From Penicillium oxalicum (Eukaryota > Ascomycota > Eurotiomycetes > Eurotiales > Aspergillaceae), in assembly GCF_001723175.1 (NCBI RefSeq), contig NC_064654.1, positions 1,178,001 to 1,242,000 on the forward strand: a stretch of 64,000 bases of DNA. Reading direction: 5' to 3'. Below the pieces are notes generated by a model. That model ran no database searches. It was not told the DNA's origin and worked only from the letters and a program-made list of their open reading frames with translations. Both the position numbers and the translations under genes were made by a program. Position 1 is the first letter of the stretch. Each line of letters opens with the position of its first letter. Shown piece by piece: positions 1-9,760 of the stretch.

Positions 1-378
1 CCATCGAATCCATCTTCATCATGTACCGCATCACTGGCGACAAGACCCTTCAAGATGTGGCGTGGCGCATGTTTCAGAATATCGACAAAGTGACCCGTAC
101 CAAATATGGTCACTCTGCCATTGACGACGTTCGCAATCCTCTGCCTCAGCTGAGCAACAAGATGGAGAGCTTCTGGCTTGCGGAGACTCTGAAATACTTT
201 TACTTGATCTTTTCTGAGCCTGATCATATCAGCTTGGATGAATATGTTCTGTAAGTCCATCTTCTTTGCCCTCTGAGCATTGAGACACTGCCGAATGTGG
301 TGGACTGATGGATCGAACTCGTCCGTTTTCTTTTTCTGCAGGAGTACCGAGGCTCATCCGTTCAAGCGGCCATCGTGA
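1..378 (+). CDS. GH47 alpha-1,2-mannosidase, C-terminal part
   Basis: Class I alpha-1,2-mannosidase (glycoside hydrolase family 47), which trims alpha-1,2-linked mannose from N-glycans in the ER/Golgi or as a secreted enzyme. Only the last 94 residues are in the window; the 5' part lies upstream of base 1, and the reading frame is open from base 3. Visible family blocks are [12 protein letters not shown], then [20 protein letters not shown], then SLDEYVL. A GT-AG intron (251-341) interrupts the last block, and exon 2 (342-378) encodes [11 protein letters not shown] and a stop. The Thr of TEAHP is the known calcium-coordinating residue of GH47. The end has no retention signal. Which paralogue (ER, Golgi or secreted) cannot be told from the C-terminus alone. 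Confidence 0.93.
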
Positions 379-1087
379 CCAAGGCTAGAGCAGAGCGAGA
401 GAGCTTGCTCTTGACAATCCTTTTGATTTATGTCTTTGATCCTGTTCATTTAGCGAGTTTCTGGGAGCAATAAGGGATAGAAGGTAGCTATTCAAGTTGG
501 TGATCAGAATTTTGTTAGTATCACGTTTTGGTGGAAGACCAAGCATGGAATGGTTGGCCTTCTTTCAAGTGGCAATAATGTAGCTCTTGCGCGCTCAAGA
601 CGAAATGCCTCTTGCTTTCCAACCAAAAATGGATAAGTACCTTTCGAGGTTTTATTGTCAACAGGATATCTTCATTGCCCGCCATCATAAAGATCCTTTG
701 AGGGGTGCGATTGACTTGGAATGGTTTCAGAGTGCTGAAGACAAAGGCTTGGCCCTCTCGATCTAGGAGCCTCACGGACCGGAATTGACCCACGCCATTT
801 GAAAGAGGTATCATTGATTGAAATCGTAGCTCAGTAGCATTGAATCATAACAAACAAGCCCAACGAACACATTTGGTGCACCAAGACAAGCACCGCACTT
901 GGCAAGCATCATCGGAGAGACACCCTTGATCCACGGAGGACCCAAAAAAAGGGTCTTTTCAAAGTCACCACGGCGTCCTTTGCTTCTTACGCGCTATGTG
1001 ATTCCAAATCACTCGGTGTGCTGCTGATTCACATAAATCCCGTGCAAAGGGTAGGTATTTCTTTTTTTTTTTCGATCCGAGGGCAGT
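379..1087. other. intergenic, convergent 3' flanks
   Basis: Space between the mannosidase stop and the LSM6 stop, which converge. It should hold both 3' UTRs. Short open frames on both strands show no recognisable family and no splice-supported extension. I see no RNA gene. Confidence 0.6.
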
Positions 1088-1486
1088 TCAAGCGGCGGAG
1101 ATGTAGAGGACTAGGGGAGAAATGACGCAGTTCAGTGTCAGATCTTCCATGTTTGCAAGTAGCAAAGAGCAAAGGGACCCCCTCTACTTCCGATTCGTAG
1201 TACAACATACCATTATTACCACGCACAAAGGCATCTCCGTAGCTGCGACGATGCTTCCCATTCACAAACTCCTCCGTCTTCTCCAGGGCGATGTTCATGT
1301 AGCCATCCACAGATTGAAGCTCACCTGAAGTCCTGTTAGCTTAAGAGTAACCCTGTAATCAATCACCAGAAGAGCCATACCCTTGTATACCACACCCGAG
1401 TTGAGCTTGACAATCACCGGTGCGCCGATGATTTCACTCAGAAAGGCCGAGGGATCCTTGCCCTCTGAAGCAGCGCCGTTTTCCAT
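1088..1486 (-). CDS. LSM6: U6 snRNA-associated Sm-like protein LSm6
   Basis: LSm6 is a subunit of the heptameric LSm1-7 (cytoplasmic mRNA decay) and LSm2-8 (nuclear, U6 snRNA 3' end) rings. Three exons are 1486-1381, 1324-1211 and 1110-1088; the spliced frame is 243 nt, giving 80 residues, the usual length for the family. The Sm1 motif is at the start (FLSEIIG, then VIVKLNSGVVYKG) and continues across intron 1 as ELQSVDGYMNIALEKTEEF. The Sm2 motif is RGNN plus VLYISAA across intron 2. The donors are GTATGG and GTATGT. Intron 1 leaves an open frame if read through, so the splice is assigned from protein conservation. The gene is divergent from the SUMO-like gene, sharing about 400 bp of promoter. 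Confidence 0.95.
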
Positions 1487-1882
1487 ATTGTGTAATGGCT
1501 CTATGATGCATGAGCCCCATATATCCCTCCACCAAGATAGATCAAGTCTAAATCAATTGATGCACACATACCTGGCGATTTCTAGCACTGAGGCGGGGAA
1601 AAGGTTCGGGGTGTGGGCTCAACTGTGAAGCAGATAAGATTCCAAAGGCGGTGAAGCCCCCGATGGAATCACGACGCGCGCGGGGGCGGGCGGTCGGTTT
1701 TCTTTTTGACAGGCGCATTATTTACGTCTGATGAGCTGCACGATTATCCTGACAGGTGATTTGGTTTGAGGAGGGGATTTTTTCCTGCTTGCTGCGCTGG
1801 AAATTGTATCTTGGCACACAGTCTGCGAAGAAAGGAGGGGACAGAGCAATTCATATTGTGCGATTTGTTCATATCTACTACG
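1487..1882. promoter_or_regulatory. divergent promoter LSM6 / rad60-like
   Basis: Shared upstream region between two divergent start codons, with a GC-rich stretch around 1670-1690. No clear TATA box is seen on either side, as is common for fungal housekeeping genes. Promoter function is inferred from position only. Confidence 0.4.
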
Positions 1883-3181
1883 ATGCGGTCATTCTTTCAG
1901 AAGCCAGAATGGGCTACCAAAACGGGTGATTCAAGTACGGAATTCTACCGTCGCTCTGGGCAAACATTTTCGGATATCGTCGCGGCGAATCGCGAGGCCC
2001 GTCGAAAACAAAAACTTGCAGCCCTTTCGTCTCAAAGCAGATCACCTGATCCTTTGGATCAGAGTCGAGAAGCAAAGCGGCGGCGAAAGTCGGACGAGAA
2101 TGAGGTGATATCGCCAACTGAGGATGAGAAGTCTGCGGGGCAGGATGAGGGAGACGGGGAGTTGGAAAGCGCGCATGAGGACGATGACAGAGGACGGACT
2201 GCTTCATCGCAGCCTGATGATAATGAAGATGAGGAGGAGGGGAAGAGCCGTCATGATGCCAACAGTTTTCAGACCAGTGATGGGATATCTCAGCCAACGA
2301 GCCCTCCACGCCCTATATACATTGACGATTCCCCCCGCAAACAACCTGCAGATGAGCCGCTGAATCAATCATTATCACACCAGGACATGAACATCGAGCA
2401 CACGAGCGCTCCTCAGAGCACGACAAGACAAGAGAGGACGGATGATGGAAGGCTCAATTTACCCGCTCAGTCGACCACGACGACAGGCTACACCTCTCCA
2501 TTACCACGAGCCACTCCTACTCCGCCGCCAGCCGTCAAAGATATAAGAGTGCATATTCTGATAACCTCAAATATTCCCAACACCAAGCCACTGATCGTCC
2601 AGCGCAAGATTACTCAAGCTCTCAGGGATGCCCGTCTAGCATGGTGCGAGCGCCAAGGCTTCACTGACCAAGAGAAATCCACGATCTACCTGACTTGGCA
2701 GGGTCGCAGAGTGTTTGACGTGACGACGTGTGGCAGCCTCAACATCAAGAATGACAAAAAGTCTCTACTAAGTATTGATGACGAATTCGATGAGGAGGAG
2801 CCACCGTCGGAACTCCAGATTCATATGGAGGCAGTCACTCAGAACCAAACGCTGTTGAACCGTCGGGGTCCATCCCCAGATGTCAGCGGACGCGGCGCTA
2901 GCGATGCTGATGCTGGCGATGTGCCGCCAGACACACAGAATGATCCAGACAATGCGCCCATGAAGCTCATGCTGAAGAGTCCGGGCCTCAGCGACTTCAA
3001 AATCAAGGCGAGACCCTCGACCAAAGTGTCCAAAATTGTAGCTGCGTTTCGGCAAAAACAAAACATATCCGAGGGCAAGCTTGTGCATCTTGTCTTTGAT
3101 GGCGACCGACTTGAACCCGACCAGTGCCTCAGTGAATATGATGTGTCAGACTTGGACATGCTCGAGGTTTTGATCAAATAG
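1883..3181 (+). CDS. rad60: Rad60/Esc2/NIP45-family protein with two SUMO-like domains
   Basis: Single-exon gene for 432 residues. The frame is open further upstream, but the methionine at 1883 (MRSFFQKPEW) is preferred because the preceding 39 residues look like leader. The N-terminal half is charged and disordered, rich in Glu/Asp/Ser/Arg (about residues 45-215). A first ubiquitin-like fold is at about 217-287 (VKDIRVHILITS to CGSLNIK). A second, C-terminal SUMO-like domain is at about 359-432 (MKLMLKSPGL to LDMLEVLIK), ending at the stop without the Gly-Gly of true SUMO, so it is not conjugated. This layout matches Rad60/Esc2, which acts with SUMO-pathway enzymes and Smc5/6 in recombinational repair. 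The family is clear; the exact yeast orthologue is inferred. Confidence 0.85.
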   Translation: MRSFFQKPEWATKTGDSSTEFYRRSGQTFSDIVAANREARRKQKLAALSSQSRSPDPLDQSREAKRRRKSDENEVISPTEDEKSAGQDEGDGELESAHEDDDRGRTASSQPDDNEDEEEGKSRHDANSFQTSDGISQPTSPPRPIYIDDSPRKQPADEPLNQSLSHQDMNIEHTSAPQSTTRQERTDDGRLNLPAQSTTTTGYTSPLPRATPTPPPAVKDIRVHILITSNIPNTKPLIVQRKITQALRDARLAWCERQGFTDQEKSTIYLTWQGRRVFDVTTCGSLNIKNDKKSLLSIDDEFDEEEPPSELQIHMEAVTQNQTLLNRRGPSPDVSGRGASDADAGDVPPDTQNDPDNAPMKLMLKSPGLSDFKIKARPSTKVSKIVAAFRQKQNISEGKLVHLVFDGDRLEPDQCLSEYDVSDLDMLEVLIK

Positions 3182-3980
3182 CATAGCATCTCTCAAAAAG
3201 AAAGGGCTTCGGGGGTCATTCGTGGCTTCTCCTTTTGTTTTTACCCCCAATATCCACATGGTTCGTCTTTCCCTTACTCTGGAACCCTGTCGCTCGCCAG
3301 TGTTGATTCCTTTTATTGGGTGAATCTTTGCAGCATGATATGACAAATTATTTTCTGAAGAGTCCCGTATACTACTCATCAGATAACTCTTTCTCTTCTT
3401 TTCCAGGGAAACATAGCATGATTCATGTAATGGCCAGAACTCAACCACTGAATAAGACTCCACCGAGACTCCGTTTATCGACTCGCTATAGTTCTTTCAG
3501 CTGAATTTGCCTCCACAAATTGACTGGGTTTAGCCTGGCCGTATTACCGCATGAAAGAGGGATTGGTAAGGAGATGCTGAAAACTAATTGACACAGGAAA
3601 CTTCCTAGTCCAAAAACCCCTCCCAAGAAACCGGTCAAATCGTAAACAAGAACTAATCCTCCTCTGCTTCCAAATGCGGATGATAGCTAATCCCGGCAGA
3701 TCCACTCTCACGATAAGAATCTTATCGATAACAAAATCACCTGACGTGGGGTTCCCGCGGGATTTTTTTTCGCAGCGCATCCATCTCGGCATTCAGATCG
3801 AAGTTCCAAAGTCTGTAAACTTTTGACGTAACGACCTCGAGGCTGAAGCGCAGTCAAGCTCCAGCTACTTTTGAATACGCATTGATCACTTTGATCTATT
3901 TCAATTCGAAAAGTGACGCATATTATAATATCAATTGCACTCTTGTTCTGCAAACATCCCCATCTTCGTCAACCACCACC
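3182..3980. other. intergenic, tandem genes
   Basis: Holds the 3' flank of the SUMO-like gene and the promoter of TRM112. Small open frames on both strands have no family resemblance. I see nothing else. Confidence 0.5.
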
Positions 3981-4650
3981 ATGAAAGTCATCACCGCCAA
4001 CTTTGTCACCTGCTCCGTCAAGGACTGCAAGACCTCAGCAGCCTCTTTTCCTCTTCACTTTCACGACGCTGAACTTGAGCAATTAGAAGTGGACCTTCAG
4101 CCGGAATTTATTCGGAATATTCTTCCCCGCATCGATTGGGAGAGTCTACGAATCACAGCTACAGAGGTAGGTTGTTTACTTACTTCTTAGGACTGCGCAT
4201 TGATGGCAAATAAAATCGATGTTTTGCAATCTGGCAGAAAGGCAAAAGAAAGACAAAAAGAACCAAGTAAGAAACAAGAATGCTGACATCTTCCCTCTGA
4301 TAGCTTGGCTTCCCTGCCCTCCCCGAAACAAAACCCGAGGGCGATGCATTGAACGACGAACAGACACTCAAGGATCTCCACCGTCTTCTTCTAGAAACGT
4401 CAGTCGTGGAGGGTAAATTGGTGTGTGGGAATTGCGGACATCAGTACGTGATCAAGGAGGGAATTGCCAATTTCCTATTGCCGAGTCACTTGGGTATGTG
4501 TTCTTTTTTTTTCCTCTCTCTTTTTTCTCAAGTCTTTCCCCCTCTTCTTGATTTTTTTTTTTGCCCTTTTCATTCTCTTTCCATTTCATCCGCTGTCTCC
4601 AGGCAACAATCACTGACTTCTCTTCTCTTCTCTTCCACCTTCCAGTGTGA
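3981..4650 (+). CDS. TRM112: multifunctional methyltransferase subunit Trm112
   Basis: Trm112 is a small zinc-finger activator that binds and stabilises several methyltransferases (Bud23 on 18S rRNA, Trm9 and Trm11 on tRNA, Mtq2 on eRF1). Exons are 3981-4166, 4304-4493 and 4646-4650, 381 nt in all, giving 126 residues. The N-terminus MKVITANFVTC, the middle EGKLVCGNCGHQYVIKEGI with its CxxC zinc ligands, and the C-terminus NFLLPSHLV are family hallmarks. The last exon contributes only five bases (TG then TGA), supplying half of the final Val codon and the stop. Intron 2 is pyrimidine-rich. The partner gene BUD23 lies 26 kb away in this window. Confidence 0.95.
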
Positions 4651-4911
4651 GACAACCTTTTTAATTTCCCACCGTATCGCAAATTCAAATTACCCACTTC
4701 CCTCTCCTTTATTCCCCTTCATCCTCTCGACGGCCACCCAAGATGAACAGGTCAGGGCCGCCATCACCTCAGCTATCTGTGGCTTTCGGCTCTCTTTGCA
4801 ATATTTCCAGATCAATACCCACTCTTCAATTTCACTCAATGGCTGGGAGCCGGGGGGGAGCACCCACTCCCATTCCCATTCCTTTCAAAAGCTACTCAAC
4901 GCGCAAATCAA

Positions 4912-4950
<39 letters not shown>

Positions 4951-6063
4951 TTCATACGCCTAAATAGACATCAAATACCCCATCCACATTGATCCGTACG
5001 TCTCCTCGTCTGAAGAGATCTCGTCAACGGGCTATAAGCTACACACCGACAACAGAAAACTTTATAGTCCTCGAAATAGAAACCGTCAATGATGATCCCC
5101 CAAGTAACCCACCCCGGTGCCCCTTTTTTCTCAGTACAAATCCGTCCAACTTCTCTATTTCATCAGTGAGGGGTGACTTCTTCGTTCTCACACGTTATAC
5201 AGGTAGTATGGTTCCAAGTGAGCTATTTCTTAAGGACCATGAAATTAATAGGAATTCAAGATCTATCGTCGTAGAGCGATATCGGTAATCATGAAGCCGC
5301 TTTGCTTTCTTGCGTAAAAATTGGTAGATTGATAGGTAGTAGGTACCTCTGCGGAAAGTATGAACTTCTTATCAAGTTCTGGGTAACGTGTGGATTTGCA
5401 ACAATGTACTACCCTACCCGTACGGATACACGGTTGAAGTACTTCCAGAGTCCATATTAATATCGATAGGCGAAGATGGTTCCTTTTAAAAAAGTCTAGG
5501 CGCGTGATACCATGATAAAGGTCTATTTCTTCTCCACTTATGGTTGCTTATACCCTAGACGGTCCGTTTAGCTGGTAATAGAGAATATCAACAACAATGT
5601 CAAGGTACGGCACGACGAGACACCAATCAGCTCACTCAGGGGTATAGGTAGGTTCTCTACGACAATATCCCAGTTTCACAATGAGGACCTACTACAACTA
5701 GGCTGATAACATTCGAAAAAATCACGAGGCAGACCTCGCAAGCAGGCAAATTCTTGAGGGAAATTTTTTTGTTTTTGCATATTGTACATGAAGGCTGTAG
5801 TGCTTAAATCCACGGTATCCCAACCATGCAGGCCATGAATGCTCCCATCCTTCAAAGTAAACGCCCAAGCAGCTTTCCAACGCCGTTCCGGTGATGATTG
5901 TGTGTCAGTGGAGCAACAAGAATAAAACCCAGAGGTGTATATGTGGAAGGTAGTGGAAGAAAAAAAAAAGAAAAAAGTAAGGCCCGCCATGCAGAGAGAA
6001 TGGTATTCGAGCGGTCGGAATTGATAAAGGGAGACCGATAAAGGATGGGAGTAACGTAACGGC
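4651..6063. other. intergenic between TRM112 and SET1 (convergent)
   Basis: Contains a TRM112 3' flank with an (AG)n microsatellite and the SET1 3' flank. Open frames here are short and unlike any family. The stretch 5290-5650 is AT-richer and looks like plain intergenic DNA. Confidence 0.5.
4917..4947. repeat. (AG)n microsatellite
   Basis: An uninterrupted run of about 15 AG dinucleotides, 270 bp past the TRM112 stop. Simple sequence, seen directly. Confidence 0.95.
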
Positions 6064-9000
6064 TCAGTTGAGGAAACCTTTGCACCCCGTGGAACCACAG
6101 AGACAGGGAATGCGATCATCGCTATCCCATTCGCGTTCAAACTTGTAATCATAGGTAAGTTCTTCGTCTGTGAAGCGGAGACATCGTTAGCTTCAATGTT
6201 TTCTTTTTTTTTTGACACCTCTTCAAAAAGAAAGGAGACTGCTCGGGTCGTGATCGGATTAAACCCGCGACAACACATACCTCGTTCAATGTCCCGGAGC
6301 GCATAAATGACGATGCGCTTACTCCCGTCGACCTTGATGATCTTGGCCGTACAGTTTGGCGTGCAGCTGTGGTTGATGAATCGCGCAATACCACCGCGCT
6401 TCGTGGCGTCAATCACCGTATTCTCATCGATACGGAAAAGGTAACTACTTCCGATTCCGCTCTTGAGATACCGGCGCTCGCGCATGTCCGCCACTTGCTG
6501 CCGTACCTTTTCACCGACGTACTCAATGATCATATCATTAGCAGTGATATTCTCCTCGGCGTATAGTCCCCAATTGTGAATGGCGGATCGCGCAAATCGT
6601 ACGGGCTTCTTCCGCTTCTTGAGCTGGTTGAAGCGCAGAACGTCTCCTTCACCGCTCGACGTGGGCAAGGCTTGCTTCTGAGCATTGATGTCGGCAATGA
6701 GTCGCCGATTGTTGACACGATTTGATCGCGAGGAAGACTTGGAGATGACCTTGGCGGCCGCAACTCTGGCCGCCTCGGCAGCGGCAGCCTGCGGGTCCGC
6801 TTTGGCCAAGGCCTCCCGCTCCTCGGGGCCTTTTGGACTTTGATCCGATGGGGGAGATATTTGGACTTCTCCGCCTCCATGATCCTCTTTCGACCTTCCG
6901 TTCTTGCCGCGCCAGTGATATTGGGCACGTAGTAGCCAGCGATGCCAATCACGTCACGGGTAGGGCCCTTGGGGTCCGTTGAGTTGACGGCCTTGATCTC
7001 CTTTTGTCGCCAGGCCCAAGCGCTCAAATCACCGACGTTGGAAGCAGAATGGTCGACCAGAACTTCACGGAGGAATTGAAGGTCTTCATCATCCTTGACC
7101 AGCTGTTGCCAGCCATCCAAGTCAAGAATGATACTCTCATCGTCCTCAACGGTAGCCCGCGGCTCGTGCTGAGACACTCCCCAGTCGATCTCAGCTTTGG
7201 GCTTCTCTTCAGCTTCTGTCTCCCAGGGCTCGTCAGCCGCAATGTCATCGTCCAGGATGGCCTTGCTGCTGGCGAGCTCGGAGTGATGAGGCTCGAGTAG
7301 CTTGTCGGCAATTGACAGCTCGTCCTGAATCTCAACTGCCTCTTGCTTCGTCTCAAGGATACCCTCGGTAACGGCCCCCGGTGTCTCTGGATGTTCATCT
7401 TCAAGCGTGTCTTCTGAAGGACCGACGCTAAAGAGCTCTTCGTCGTGTCGTTGCCGTTTTCGAGAATCATCCTCTCCTGGTATGCGCTTCCTCTTCCGCG
7501 AGGCTGGTGAAAGGACTTCATCTTCAGGCAAGGCATCATCCGCGGTCGCAGTACCTTCATCAAAGATATCAGAGGGGTACTCCTCATCTGGCTCCGAGGC
7601 AGATGAGACAGACGTTGCACGACTGGGAGGCCGACTACTCCGATCTTCCGTGTATCGCGTGAGGGGGGTCCTCTGATCCTCATCGGAGTCATCATCATCG
7701 TGCAGTTCTTGCAGTCGATGGTAGAGAGGGCGCACCTCTCTGGGCCGGAGAGGCTGCCGACGGCGTTCATCCACAAAGGCCGCCCCTGCACGGTCGAGGC
7801 CGTGAGCTTTTCGTATACGCGGAAGAGCCAGCACATTGAGGTTGGAGGATCGTGAAGCCTCGCGGTGATTGGAGACTTCGGATCGAGAATCGGGAGTGCC
7901 CACTGAACTACTGACTCCGATTCGGAAAGTTGGCCGCTTCGAACCTTCGGGACTAGCGATCCCGAGTCGTTCACGCCGAGCTGCGTGGCGCTTGGGATCG
8001 AGATAGTCGTACAAGGTTGGCGCAGCGATGCGGGACTTGACATCTTCGAGCAGCTTATCTCGCAAGTCCCGGATTATCACCGCCAACACCTCCCGACAGG
8101 GATCCAGATCCAAGGCCCGCTGTTTCTTCTCCTCCTCAATGTCCAGCTCGGCCTCTCTCCTCGCTCGCTCCTGAGCCGCTTTCTCTCTTTGTTCGGCGAG
8201 TAGTCGTTCGGGGCTCGGACTGCGCACGTAATTGGGGTTGCCGTAGGGTTGACTTTCCATGTTCATGATGTAGGTGAAGAGGGGTTGCATGTGGCACAGC
8301 CGGAAGCATCTTTCGGTTTCCTGCTCGCCGGCGCGAGAATTATGAAATATAACGTAGTAGCCTGTCTTGTCGCATCGGATGGATTTGTAGTCGAATAGTT
8401 TCAGTCGCTTCTTGAGATGGGGCACGGTGGTGCTGAGAACGGGAACGTAGCAGTGAGCAATGAAAATGTAGGGTTCCCGTTTTATTTGGCTGAGAATCGG
8501 AGTTTCTTCGACCAAGGATGGGACGGCCGATGGTCGAATGCCCGCGCGGGGTCCCTCTGGGATGATCATTCCTGGACGCATGGCAGAACGACCGGATGGA
8601 CCCTTGGGGGCAGTGGGAGGAGGTTCGTTCTTCTTAGAAGGGACTTCGGCCGGTTTCGATTCGATGGTGGCCACGGCCGCGGGTCCGGGCTTGGAGGCCA
8701 GGCGTTGCGACTCGATCGCTCGCGAAGCCATGCGCTCTGACACAATTCCATCTCGATCCAGGTCAACGCGAATTCGGCGGGTCCCAATGCGCTGCTCCTT
8801 TTTGCATTCCATGTAAGCGCGGCGCGTCGCGGCGGGGGCTGAAAGGGGTCCCGTGCCACGAAAGGAAACACTGTCCTTGTATCTGATTGAGCAAATCCCC
8901 AGAAATCGGCCAGTTATGGGATCCGTCCGATTGTTGATTTCCGCGATCTCACCAAAGCTCGAAAAGAGCGCGCTGATGGGGGCAACGGGGGTCAGTGGAT

Positions 9001-9760
9001 CAAAGCCCGTCACCACGACCTGCGAGGGAGGGCCTGGCCCAATGCTTGTCGCCCGATCGTATGGCCATGGTTTTAATGTGTATGGCATCGGTCGATATTT
9101 CGTCTTTTGCTTGCAGCCTGACCCACGAGTGTAGTTGGGAATTGCCAAACGGGGATCCGGCGGCACATTCTGACCATCTGCGATAATCTCGGCATACTCT
9201 GGCTTGCGACGCTTCTCCTTGGACGGTCGCTTGTCCAGGTCCGGGTCATATATGATTTTACGCCCCTTGATCACCGTCTCCGGGCGCGTTTGAGATTGAG
9301 GGGTCGGCGGGGTGTGAACGGGGGTGACTGAGGGTTTGGTTGGTTCTGCTTTGACCCGAAGGCCAAGGGCCTGGCCCATCGCTTTGGGTGAGCCAGTGGA
9401 TTTCCGTGGTGAAGACGATTCTGTGTTGGTGAGGGGGGTTAACGTGTCGGTTTGAGATGGGGCATGGGAGTCGACGACGGCCGGCGGCCATGATCCATTG
9501 AGATCCTTATGACTGAGCGACTCCCCCGCCGGCGTGGCCGATGAGCATTGGCCGATATCTGTCTTCCCAGCCGCAGCGCCATTGAATGACGCCCCGCCCG
9601 TCGCGGCTGCTCCGGGCCCGGTCGATGTTGGGGAATCAAACGGCTGGAACTCGCCATCGTCACTCTTGCCTCGCCGATCTCTAACCTTGCCACGCTTCTG
9701 CGAAAGGACTGATGGCGCGGTGGGGAAAAAATCCGCAAACCCGGCCGAGGCGCGTGACAT
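6064..9760 (-). CDS. SET1: histone H3K4 methyltransferase Set1 (COMPASS), one frameshift in the sequence
   Basis: Catalytic subunit of COMPASS, transferring methyl groups from S-adenosylmethionine to histone H3 lysine 4. Exon 1 is 9760-6281 and exon 2 is 6167-6064, with a 113-nt intron. The start [19 protein letters not shown] is chosen because this block is typical of the N-terminus; the frame stays open another 48 codons upstream. Domains in order: an RRM (about residues 220-320, [11 protein letters not shown]), a second Set1-specific RRM-like region (about 400-500, [13 protein letters not shown]), a long disordered acidic part, the N-SET domain before [18 protein letters not shown], then SET ([26 protein letters not shown]) and post-SET ([13 protein letters not shown]). 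The frame breaks once at about 6820-6828: one base is missing between KVQKA and the following Glu/Arg-rich helix. Restoring it gives 3585 nt and 1194 residues. No intron could explain the break. Confidence 0.93.

Noticed and set aside
6168..6280. SET1 SET domain apparently running on past RDIERG into unrelated sequence
   Set aside because: This is read-through of a normal GT-AG intron; splicing joins RDIER to [11 protein letters not shown].
7024..8043. 339-codon open frame within SET1
   Set aside because: Same strand as SET1 but another frame, in the low-complexity middle of the protein; no family motif.
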